Source: Chrysomallon squamiferum
Taxonomy: Eukaryota > Mollusca > Gastropoda > Neomphalida > Peltospiridae
Direction: 5' to 3'
Assembly: GCA_012295275.1 (NCBI GenBank)
Contig: CM022677.1
Location: 1,332,147 to 1,349,646, forward strand
Length of the DNA: 17,500 bases
Position 1 is the first letter of the stretch. Every line of letters begins with the position of its first letter. Both the position numbers and the translations under genes were made by a program. A model generated the notes under the pieces. It made no database searches. It saw nothing but the letters and a program-made list of their open reading frames with translations, and was not told the origin of the DNA. This document shows, in pieces, positions 9,367 to 17,500 of the stretch.

Positions 9367-9797
9367 TAAATCACATTTGTTCGTAAGAATGAATACATAA
9401 ACACTTGAATCACTGATACAGTGTTATGTACGTACAAAATATCGAAAGAAGAATGACTGGGATCTGAAAATAAGTGAAGTGAGTAAATGAGTTTTGAGTT
9501 TTGAGTCGATAGACATTGTGAGTTGTGGTATATGTGTTAGTAGGCTAATACTGGAAAGTACAACGATTCATTAGTTGAGGGATTTAAAGCGCATTTGGTA
9601 CTGAAAAAAAAAATTGAAAATTTCCGCTTAAACAACATTTCTGTTTAACACAAATGTTTAAATTAAATCTGAACAGCAGGGTAATTAGCCTGATTCATTT
9701 TAGAGAATAGCACTAAAAGAAAAAACAAAACAACAGATTAATAATGAAGAAAAAAAAAAAAACCCAAAACAAACACCTTTACAACATATAAAATGAC
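9367..9797. other. AT-rich unique stretch, no gene seen
   Basis: Mixed sequence with A runs near 9605 and 9748. No open frame or RNA structure is convincing. Confidence 0.5.
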
Positions 9798-9870
9798 AAT
9801 AACAACAACAACAACAACAACGACAACGACGACGACGACAACAGCAACAACAATAATAATGAAATTAAAT
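9798..9870. repeat. (AAC)n / (GAC)n / AAT microsatellite
   Basis: AAC units change to GAC units at about 9821-9838 and return to AAC then AAT. The array has the same strand sense as the AAC array at 5625. Confidence 0.92.
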
Positions 9871-9972
9871 GTAAATACATATAAATATATTGAGAATAAT
9901 GTGAGTTTTAAGAAACGTTTTTCTAAAGGAGATATATCATTAAAAAAGAAACAAATTCAAGTGTAAATAATT

Positions 9973-9993
9973 AAAAAAAAAAAAAAAAAAAAA
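9973..9993 (+). repeat. Poly-A run
   Basis: A run of 21 A. It sits at the left edge of a balanced, low-repeat block (9994-10330). Confidence 0.9.
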
Positions 9994-10610
9994 CTACAAA
10001 GACTCGCAAGCCCAGTCTCTGATCTGACGACATCACTGACTCGAATTCATTGCTAAACAGACGAGTGGACGACAGACAAATTTCTTTTCCAGTTACAGAT
10101 ACTATGAAACATCTGAACCAGATTAGAGAGGATAAAGGTCTCGTGGCACACATTTATTTTTCATCCAGCTGCAAACGCTTATTACCATGCACCTCAAAAT
10201 GCCCTGCTGACCAGTCACTTCGATAGGTTTACAAAAGCTCTTCTGCACGCTGTATCAGCAGGACTCTCTCTGCGTGTTTTACCATTTATTGGCTTCTCCC
10301 AGTGGGGAATTCTCCAACAGAAAAAACAACAACAATTAATCAGAGAACGGAGAGAGAGAGGAAAGTGGACAGATGTAATGTGACAAAGGGAGACAACTGA
10401 CTGTTTTGGTTTTTTTTCACAAGAAACCGGTTTGTACGACAAATTCCTAGAAAAAAGCGTCTGAAAATAATTAGTTACTATTGTTTGTTGTTGTTGTTTT
10501 GTTATCATCATCACTAGACATGCATATTATTTCTTTCTCTCTATATCTCTGTCTTTGTCTCTGTCTGTCTCTATATCTCTGTCTCTTCCAGTCTTGCTTC
10601 AGTGAGTTAG
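9994..10610. other. Balanced-composition unique block, no gene recognised
   Basis: About 340 bp (9994-10330) with near-even base composition and no repeats, then more AT-rich sequence and a CTCTGTCT-rich patch near 10540-10590. The minus-strand frames at 9971-10153 and 10215-10514 show no recognised domain. This could be an old element or a conserved non-coding region. Confidence 0.4.
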
Positions 10611-10637
10611 AGATGTAAAACATTGTTCATTAGTCAG

Positions 10638-10723
10638 TGACGTAATGCACTGTTGTGAGTTAATGATGTAAGACAATTAATGACGTAAGGCACTGTTGTG
10701 AGTTAACGATGTAAGACAATTAA
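10638..10723 (+). repeat. 43-bp tandem duplication with TGACGTAA sites
   Basis: The unit TGACGTAA(T/G)GCACTGTTGT followed by GAGTTAA(T/C)GATGTAAGACAATTAA occurs twice, starting at 10638 and 10681. Each copy opens with TGACGTAA, a CRE/bZIP-like half-palindrome. A full TGACGTCA octamer follows at 10772-10779. Confidence 0.92.
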
Positions 10724-10868
10724 TAAGTTAATGACAATCTGTTAATGAGTTGGTTTTGAAAAGTAATACAATGACGTCATGGACTGAATAACCAGAACTA
10801 GAACTATAGTGATTATATCGGTCATCTGTGATGTCACATGAAATACCTGACCTAGAATCCAGAGCTTC

Positions 10869-10900
10869 TGAAAGCATTTTGTATCCCTGGGATATTAGAA
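10869..10900 (+). repeat. Dispersed 31-bp repeat, copy 2
   Basis: TGAAAGCATTTTGTATCCC followed by TGGGATATTAGAA is the second copy of the sequence at 9232-9262, 1.6 kb away in the same orientation. The flanking DNA is unrelated. Confidence 0.75.
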
Positions 10901-10984
10901 GAGCTCAAACGAGGAATTTCTGTGTTTAGCCCTCATTTGTTGTACTGTTTTTCACTGTCTTATGTTGTTTGGTTATATTGTACT

Positions 10985-11440
10985 TTTGTCTAATGAAAGT
11001 ATTGTATGGTTTGGTTATAGTGTATTGTACTGTCCTGGTCCATTTTGTATAATGAATGTATTGTATTGTACTCTACTGTATAATGTATTGTATTGCACGG
11101 TACCCTATTGAATAATGAATATATTGTATTGTATTCTACTGTATAATGTATTGTATTGCACGGTACCCTATTGAATAATGAATATATTGTATCGTATTGT
11201 GTGGTTTGGTACATTGTATTGTACCGTACCCTGTTGTATAATGTATCGTGTTGTTTTATTTGGGGTATTGTGTTGTTCTGTACCCTAATGTATCATACAT
11301 TGTATCGTGTTGTGTTGTTCTGTCCCTACTGTATAGTAATGTATCATGTTGTGTTGTTTGATATATTGTGTTGTGTTGTTTAGTATATTGTATTGTATTA
11401 TACTGAGGTGTATAATTTATTTGAACTTATTGTATCATGG
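10985..11440. repeat. TTGTA-rich degenerate minisatellite with a 63-bp duplication
   Basis: The region is built from TTGTA, ATGTA and GTGTTG pentamer-like words. Within it a 63-bp unit starting CTACTGTATAATGTATTG at 11073 is repeated nearly perfectly at 11136 and includes GCACGGTACCCTATTGAA. A more diverged copy follows near 11220. Because 63 is divisible by three, the minus-strand frame at 10990-11214 stays open with a 21-residue period. I do not read it as a gene. Confidence 0.9.
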
Positions 11441-12005
11441 ATTGTTTGATACATTTTCTTTACAGGAATATATATATATGCATATATTAAATACAGTAAA
11501 CAAACAGCAGTTTGTATGTTGTGTTCTGTAGTTTCGAGAACGTGGTTAGTATGTCCCACTTGGCGCTAATACACGTCTATTTAGAACACCGCGTGACTAA
11601 GAGAAATACCCAAAGCTGTTTTAGAAAGAAATATGGATGCGGCTGTTTTATACAAATTCACGTCTGTGATAGTCATTTATTATCCTCCTGGGACTTTCTT
11701 TCTCCGCTTGGTTATTGGAGCTGTAATAGATATCAAATAAAAAACCAAAAACAATAAATAAAATATTACGCTATCTGGTTATTTTAATAATCAATTAATA
11801 TCTTTCGTTTTGTAGTTCTGTTTCCTTAGACCATCTAATAAAATATAGAGCACTGCGAAGCCGATATTAATTAGGGAGGAAACTACGTTTAAAGAAGGCT
11901 GAATTAATAAAAATGAACATCCCAGTACGTTTGTTGAAGACGGTTATTTAATTAACTTCTTCCTTAGTTTCATATTTAATTAGTGAACTCACTTGACAGT
12001 ATGCG
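11441..12005. other. Unique stretch with a possible exon-like segment
   Basis: No confirmed gene. A TTTTCTTTACAG splice-acceptor-like string ends at 11464. The plus-strand frame 11597-11740 reads as a hydrophobic, protein-like segment (see findings). The remainder is AT-rich without features. Confidence 0.4.
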
Positions 12006-12009
12006 AAGT

Positions 12010-12105
12010 ACTTACATACATACCTGCATACACAAATATAGACATATACACACATATACAAACATGCATTCAGAGACACACACACACACACACACAAACA
12101 CACAC
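12010..12105. repeat. ACAT / (AC)n microsatellite
   Basis: ACATA-type units end in a short AC array at about 12077-12095. It immediately precedes the tRNA-like SINE. Confidence 0.88.
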
Positions 12106-12300
12106 AGGTTGTCTTGATAGCGAACAGTAACGTCGTTCGCCTTCGGAGTGCGGGCGAATGGGTGTCATACGTTCAAGTCTCGTCAGCGGCATCTGACGGG
12201 TTTGTGAAGTCGTGATTGGACTTTGTCCTCCTGCGCCAGTGCGTTCCCGAATATAGTCTGTGTGCAGAGTCTAATCTGACGTATATAAGACAGAGAATAT
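12106..12300 (+). mobile_element. tRNA-derived SINE (probable)
   Basis: The head resembles a tRNA with an internal RNA polymerase III promoter. TAGCGAACAGTAACG near 12118 is box A-like and CGTTCAAGTCTC at 12170-12181 matches most of the GGTTCRANTCC box B. The roughly 50-bp spacing is suitable. Between them, TTCGCCTTCGGAGTGCGGGC looks like a degenerate anticodon arm. Just after box B, CGTCAG and CTGACG form a perfect six-base stem. A non-tRNA body of about 100 bp follows. The 3' boundary is uncertain and no clear target duplication is visible. A decayed tRNA pseudogene is the alternative. Confidence 0.55.
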
Positions 12301-12491
12301 TCAAATCCTAAAATACATATACATATATACCAAAATATATGAGAAAAAAAACACAACCCCCACAAAAAAATCACACACGCACAATGAAAGATAGAATAAA
12401 ACAAATCAGTTAGCATTGTTTAACAGTTTAACAAATATCATTATTATATAACCGGTCGTTTAAACACCCCAAAAATTAAGCGCGCTCATCA
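12301..12491. other. AT-rich sequence downstream of the SINE
   Basis: A-rich and CA-rich sequence (about 12340-12380) could include the SINE tail. No gene is seen. Confidence 0.4.
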
Positions 12492-12519
12492 TTTTTTTTT
12501 TTTTTTTTTTTTTTTTTTT
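12492..12519 (-). repeat. Poly-T run of 28
   Basis: A pure T run of 28 bases. On the minus strand this is a poly-A and could be the tail of a retroinsertion, but the adjacent sequence is not a recognised element. Confidence 0.9.
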
Positions 12520-13060
12520 CCCCTGTAATTTCCAACACGTGTAAGAGATAATTGGCTTATGGAATCGGCCTGCAGTGTTTTCATACGCTAATCCAGGCGG
12601 CTGATCACCAGCTTTTGACAATTCGTTTTACTGCACAAATTTAATCTCTCGACATTTCACGGACGAGATCGTAAAACTTCCAACATGTTGTGGTGTTTCT
12701 TTTCTCTTCACATCGCGATAGCGTCCTTGGGGACATTCTTCAAACCAGCTTATCTGGGGCATGTCGTTATTTGGCTCAAGGGAGTCGGGCAATAATGGTC
12801 TCAAGAACAATTAAAAGTATTAGCAAAGAGACACACACATGCACCAAACGGCTGAGCCAAGCCTAGCGTGGGCCGGGTAATTTCTTTGAACAGTAAATAA
12901 AATAATAGCATAGATAAACGACTTTCAGTGAACTTATATGCAGTTGTTACTTTAACAGCAGTGGTTGGAAGATGGTTTAACGTTTAGAGCGATATCTTCT
13001 TGAACCAAAATCTAAAACCTAATAAATTAAATCCTAAAATCCTAACATCCTTGATTACGA
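12520..13060. other. Low-repeat balanced block, possible conserved non-coding element
   Basis: 12525-12815 is unusually free of repeats and more GC-balanced than its surroundings. It contains CGCTAATCC, a K50 homeodomain type motif, and a TGATCA palindrome. Both strands carry short open frames (plus 12685-12795, starting with a hydrophobic stretch; minus 12628-12810). Neither has a recognisable domain. From 12830 to 13060 nothing is seen. Confidence 0.35.
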
Positions 13061-13334
13061 AGCGCGCGCGCGAGTGAGAGCGACAAATGACAAAGATCTA
13101 AACAGTATCAGTGAATATATAACTGAACATATAATAATTTATTTCAAATTCGTTTCCAAGTAACTGCTAAAGATGAATACATAACAATTTGTTTTAATTC
13201 ATGTATGACAAACACTTGTTGGAGAACACGCCTGAAGTGTTAATAACAGTTTAGCAAAATAACAGAGACATTCATTTGTTAATAATAATCATTGTTGTTA
13301 CTGCCAGTATGATCACTTCGTGCTATTCACATTT
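13061..13334. other. AT-rich stretch with a short GC-alternating run
   Basis: AGCGCGCGCGCGAG at about 13061-13073 is an alternating CG run like the one at 2241. The rest is AT-rich with no gene. Confidence 0.5.
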
Positions 13335-13489
13335 GAATTTATTTATTTATTTATTTATTTATTTATTTGTTTGTTTGTTGTTTATGTATTTACTTGTTTT
13401 ATTTTATTTTATTTCATTTTAATTATTCTATTTCATTTCATTCATTCATTCATTCATTTCATTTATTTATTTGTTTATTTTTATATTTA
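13335..13489. repeat. (ATTT)n / (ATTC)n tetranucleotide array
   Basis: ATTT units pass through GTTT, TTTTA and TTTCA into ATTC units (about 13440-13458) and back to ATTT. Confidence 0.94.
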
Positions 13490-13598
13490 GACGTAAAACG
13501 AAGTAATACCTTGGAATACCTTATATTAGTATCAATTTAATGTTTTCTTTCTAATTATTAATAATGTATTCTGCATGATACTATAGTTTAATCCGCTC

Positions 13599-13614
13599 AG
13601 TAGTAGTAGTAGTA

Positions 13615-13645
<31 letters not shown>

Positions 13646-13975
13646 AGTAGTAGTAGCAGTAGTACAGTAATTTGTAGTAGAAATAGAAGAAGTTGTAGTG
13701 GTAGTAATAACAACAATAACAGTAGTAGTAGTAGTAGCAGTAGTAGTAGTAACAGTAGTAGTAATAGTACTAATAGTAGCAGTAATAGTAGTAGTCGTAG
13801 CAGTAGTAGTAGTGATAGCAACAGCAGTAGAAGTAGTAGCAGTAGTAGTAATAGTAGTAATAGCAGTAACTTCAGGAGTAGTAGTAGTAGTAGTATCAAT
13901 AGCAGTTATAGTATCAGTAGTATTAGTATTAGTAGTAGTAATAACAGAAGTGGTAGTAGTAATAGCAGCAACAGC

Positions 13976-14025
<50 letters not shown>

Positions 14026-14060
14026 TAGTTATAACAGTAGCAGGAGCAGTAATATTAGTA
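13599..14060. repeat. Long interrupted (AGT)n/(AGC)n/(AAT)n trinucleotide array
   Basis: About 460 bp of AGT-based triplets with AGC, AAC, AAT and GAT variants. There are slips of register near 13645 and 13665. From about 13700 onward the three-base register is kept, so one plus-strand frame stays open to 14174. A purer AGC run lies at about 13966-14010. The valine-rich and threonine-rich translations are repeat artefacts. The array ends about 120-150 bp before the long-TIR transposon. Confidence 0.95.
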
Positions 14061-14209
14061 TGCTTTTTAAAGATGGTATACTGTATCATTCTAAATAAAG
14101 AACACATTAACAAATGTTTAGACAGTATCAAAAGAGTAACAGTCCAGCAGAAGTATCACCTTTACGTTTTGTAGTGTAAAGGTTTTTTTAGTGTTGATGA
14201 TTTTTGTTA

Positions 14210-14580
14210 GGGTATACATATACAGAAACTGCCGGGTGACATCTTCTTTCCTAGAGCAATTTGTGCTAGAAGGCTAAATCCAAGATGGCCGCCACAGAAT
14301 CTATTTTCCACATATTTCCGTAACTAGATCAATAGAAACATCAATGAAACGTCGATTTGTAAGCTTTCAGGCATAAAGAATCTAATGCAGCTATATTTTC
14401 CCAAATAAACACAAACAAGTCAAAATGGCAAGACTAAAACGATGAGGAACTGACGTTTTAAAGTCAAATTTATATATGTTGTTATGTTTGGTATAGGCTA
14501 ATAACTAATAGGTAAATAAGAATTAATTATTGAAGTTCATAGTATTTATTACTGTTTCAATTACTCTAAACATGTATGTA
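14210..14580 (+). repeat. Left terminal inverted repeat of the 2.7-kb element
   Basis: The outer part (14226-14402) matches the right arm with about six differences in about 175 positions. The inner part (14403-14580) aligns only patchily, through words such as TTTAAAGTCAAATTTA, GTTTGGTATA and CAATTACTCTAAA. Confidence 0.9.
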
Positions 14581-16551
14581 AACTGTTATCTATGTAAGAT
14601 CCATCTGCAATGAGTTGGAATTGGTTTGTTTAACTGACAGTCAGTGTGACTAATCACAAAGCATTTGTATTGCACCAGATTTCATCACAACAAGCACAGA
14701 ACATCATGCAAGACAGACGGACATTCCTGAACCACATCTGGATGAACGACAAGGCGCGTTTGAGTCGTAAGACCGACTCTGTCTGGGATTGTCGTAGTTA
14801 TTATCTGTTGGTTCCATCTTTCCGATGTCCAGTTTTGGTCTCTCACGACACACCATAAGGATGTTTAATGATTCGCAGTTTTCACATTTTCCTTGAACCC
14901 TTCGCTAATTGGTGGTAGAAAGCATAATCTTGAAGTAATGTATACTGTTTGCCCATGTGATGCATCTATTTGTCACAGATGTTACAGATTAAGTCCACTT
15001 CATACATCTTTCAGGACAATGTTATTTCCATTCCCGAAACAGTAAGCAACAGTGTAACAACCTGAAATTCATTAGGTATTTGATGATTTGTGTGCTTCTC
15101 AAATGACTTGCCTATTTAAACTACGATTCGGTCTTTGACTGGAGATTCAGTCTTACCATGAGCTTGAGATCATCATCCAGATAACAATGCAGAAACAGTC
15201 TCATATGACGAACAGTTAAATATAGTCTTTAATATTTTTATTTAGATAACACTATGGTAAATTTCGTGTGAAAAAGAAACAGAAGCAAACGTTTTGATAA
15301 GAGTTTGGCAGTGGACTTTTTATTAGACTATTGTCAATTGTTTTGATACGTTTATTACGAAGTTTGTTTGTGTAATTAATGGCGTATTTGTCTAATATAT
15401 ACAACATAACTTAACATTTATATTAATATAATTATCTTATGTATTTCGGAAATAATTAATAAATAAGTCAAGCTGTACTATTTGTTACTGTTATGTATCT
15501 AGTGGATGAGCACAGTATTATACTATAATGTAATATATTATTGTCGAAATTTGAATTTATTAATCTCTAGTATAGTGCCTATAAACGCCTGTATAACCTA
15601 GACGATGATAAGGAACACCTTTCCATCCATTTGTACTGTCCATATGGCTTCTGTTTTGTGATGATCAGTTTGTAATTCTGTACATGGTCTCGACAGGACA
15701 AACCGTATTGTATGACAAACAGGTTTTTACTCTTCTACTAACTAACATGTGTATCTGTCAAAGGAGGGCAGAACCACTGATGACTGAGACGTCAGTGTTT
15801 GGTGCATTTATAGATGAACCTCAGCTTTCAGTTGACTCTTCATCTTTGATGACAACTTCATCTGGGGAACTGGCCTGAATCCTAATACTCTGGAATTTGT
15901 TTCACCAATGTTTACACCTTTCTTCGTCACTGCTGTGGTGGGTATTTTTTTTGCCGATGGTGACATGGAAAGGCTCCGGACAGGAGACCTCTGTCCTCCT
16001 CTGACTGCAACGACACCCACCTTGCCTTGAAAGTGCTCACTATGGCTTCATGATGACTCGCTAGAGCAAGAACACTGATGCTCATCTCTAGCTTGTGATT
16101 CCTCTTAATGAATATTTTCCACCATCATCGACCATTTAAATAAGGTGAAGTATAACTTATTTAAGATGTGAAGATTTAAGGCCCATGTTTTGAGTGATAC
16201 TGTGAAAGATAATCAAGGCACATTTAAGTCAGTATATTAATTACATCCAGAAGCTAAAGGTCACTTTGCAAATGCCAAGAACAATCAAAACTCATTTTAT
16301 TAAATATAAACATTTGAGAAAGCACAAGAAATTTCAAGAATAATTTAAGGAGCTGAGCATTTAAAACGGTATAGGTAAGTCTTCTTGAGAACATGTGTGT
16401 TCTGCAATGATTAAAATTTGGTGGGCATTTTGTCGTGAAAAATCATAATTGCATTCGATTCTTAATGTCTGAAATCATATAACATGACCTCTAATTTATG
16501 TTTCTATCTTATCTAATAATCCTAATAAATTTCAGTGGCGACCAACTTGGA
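14581..16551. other. Transposon interior with decayed coding traces
   Basis: I recognise no intact gene. Short frames occur at 14646-14858 (plus), 15684-15878 (plus) and 15808-16020 (minus). The minus-strand sequence across about 15780-16050 reads protein-like in alternating frames, including SSPDEVVIKDEESTES and FKARWVSLQSEEDRGLL. This would suit a frameshifted, decayed gene on the minus strand, but no domain can be named. These frames could also be chance. Confidence 0.35.
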
Positions 16552-16952
16552 TATATACATATTTAGAGTAATTGAACCAGCAGTAAAACTATAAACTTCA
16601 GTATTTAGTTTTACTATTTACTTATTAGTTGTTAGCTTATACCAAACATGTTAACATATCTAGTGTATTAAAAGGCCAAATGGATTTAAATTTGACTTTA
16701 AAAAGTCATATGGTGATGGTTTTATGCTTGTCATCTTGATTTCTTTGTGTTTATTTTTGGGAAAATATAGCTGCATTAGATTCTTTATGCCTGAAAGCTT
16801 ACAAATCGATGTTTCATTGATGTTTCTATTGATCTAGTTACGGAAATATGTGGAAAATGGATTCTGTGGCGGCCATCTTGGATTTAGCCTTCTAGCACAA
16901 ATTGCTCTAGGGCAAGAAGACGTCTCCCGGCAGTTTGAGTATATGCAGGCCC
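16552..16952 (-). repeat. Right terminal inverted repeat of the 2.7-kb element
   Basis: Reverse complement of the left arm. The near-identical portion is 16759-16934 and the diverged inner part is 16552-16758. It includes the GGCGGCCATCTTGG segment at 16868-16881, the mirror of the left-arm YY1-like motif. Confidence 0.9.
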
Positions 16953-17239
16953 TAAACAACAATTATCAAAACTAAAAAAAAAAAAAAATGAGTTAAGCAC
17001 AAATATGGCATTTATCTGCCGGACTGTAATTGTTAATATGCGTGTGTAGATTTTTTATAGCAGTTCTGTAGATTACAAGTCTGGCATGGTCATTAAAACT
17101 GAATTAAAACTATTACCGTGAAACTGGAACAGCTGTTTCCTGGATGTTTAATTTGTATTAATTTACATAATACTATTTATATTGCAATTAAGTAAAGATA
17201 TCGCTGTAATAAAAGTAAGACTAACGGAAGTAACAGTAA
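16953..17239. other. Unique AT-rich flank of the transposon
   Basis: A run of 15 or so A near 16974-16988 is followed by AT-rich sequence. No gene seen. Confidence 0.5.
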
Positions 17240-17374
<135 letters not shown>

Positions 17375-17398
17375 ATATATCAAATGTATAATCTACAG

Positions 17399-17500
17399 CT
17401 GGTAATGATTTTTCATTTGTAAATTATCTGCCAGGACAACATTATGACTTCTCATTCCCCTATGGCGTGCAGTATTTCACGGCCAGAAGAAGTCTAACAG
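17399..17500 (+). CDS. Possible partial exon running off the window (unidentified protein)
   Basis: The frame is open from 17392 to the window end. After a potential acceptor (ATCTACAG, AG at 17397-17398) it reads GNDFSFVNYLPG, then QHYDFSFPYGVQYFTARR. Amino-acid composition is balanced and aromatic-rich. Third positions are more G/C than the background (GAC, TTC, CCC, GGC, GTG, CAG, ACG, GCC). No family is recognised. Against it: the upstream acceptor lacks a pyrimidine tract because the GA array precedes it, and 36 open codons can occur by chance. A second acceptor-like CCCCTATGGCGTGCAG lies inside. Confidence 0.25.

Larger units (their letters stand above)
14210..16952. mobile_element. 2.7-kb DNA transposon with long terminal inverted repeats, superfamily unresolved
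   Basis: The left arm (14210-14580) reappears as the reverse complement in the right arm (about 16552-16952). Shared landmarks include AAACTGCCGGG, CTAGAGCAATTTGTGCTAG, CCAAGATGGCCGCC and AAGCTTTCAGGCATAAAGAA. Weaker inverted similarity continues outward to a T run at 14183 and the matching A run at 16973-16988, so the true ends may lie up to 30 bp further out. No target duplication is clear. The 1.97-kb interior contains only short frames with no DDE motif that I recognise, so the copy appears dead or non-autonomous. Long TIRs occur in several superfamilies, including Mutator-like, Academ and Kolobok, and I cannot choose among them. Confidence 0.85.

Noticed and set aside
12118-12190. Functional tRNA gene
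   Set aside because: Box A and B are degenerate and the acceptor and anticodon stems do not pair properly, so a SINE or pseudogene is more likely.
13532-14131. Open frame of 199 codons on the minus strand rich in Thr, Ala and Ile
   Set aside because: It is produced by the AGT/AGC trinucleotide array, and all frames and both strands are similarly open there.
14208-14213. TTAGGG as telomere repeat or TTAA-type target site
   Set aside because: Only a single unit is present, and no TTAA duplication flanks both ends.
14646-14858. 70-codon plus-strand frame in the long-TIR element as transposase
   Set aside because: Ordinary composition but no DDE, zinc-finger or THAP signature visible, and neighbouring frames are broken. 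Kept only as possible coding trace.
16973-16988. A run near the right end as a retrotransposon poly-A tail
   Set aside because: It is mirrored by a T run at 14183-14189 outside the left arm, which fits a continuation of the inverted repeat better.

Overview
This looks like an intergenic or intronic piece of a eukaryotic, probably animal, genome. It is AT-rich and crowded with microsatellites: GA, GT, TA, GTAT, ATCT, AAC, AAT, AGT and AAAAT tracts plus homopolymer A/T runs. It contains an apparent tRNA-derived SINE and several DNA transposons with terminal inverted repeats (TIRs). No bacterial gene layout, rRNA or CRISPR array is present. The density and variety of simple repeats, with scattered AAAGGGA(G/A)ATAAC motifs, would suit a mollusc and especially a cephalopod such as Octopus. 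That assignment is an inference, not a demonstration.

Layout. Positions 1-3700 are AT-rich non-coding DNA with many microsatellites, the longest being GA (964-1049) and GT (2412-2742). A five-copy minisatellite with a period of about 110 bp lies at 3711-4270. A TA/GTAT/GTACG array of the opposite strand sense follows at 4368-4630. A pogo/Tigger-like non-autonomous DNA transposon occupies 5715-7060, bounded by TA dinucleotides. A second TA-flanked MITE of about 600 bp (6163-6759) is inserted inside it. After more microsatellites comes a CpG-richer, low-repeat block at 8741-8960. A 43-bp duplication carrying TGACGTAA sites lies at 10638-10723. A TTGTA-rich minisatellite with a 63-bp duplication covers 10985-11440. 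A tRNA-like SINE lies at about 12106-12300, and an AGT/AGC trinucleotide tract of about 460 bp at 13599-14060.

The largest structured object is a 2.7-2.8 kb element at about 14210-16952. Its inverted repeats are about 370-400 bp long. Their outer ~175 bp are nearly identical between the arms and their inner halves are strongly diverged. The interior has no intact transposase that I can recognise.

Coding content. I find no protein-coding gene I can name. Nearly all long open frames are translations of simple repeats. Two short stretches read like ordinary protein and deserve checking: the last ~100 bases (17399-17500, a possible exon running off the window) and 11597-11740. The most interesting patterns are the nested transposons, the long-TIR element, and YY1-like ATGGCG/ATGGCC motifs inside all three DNA transposons.
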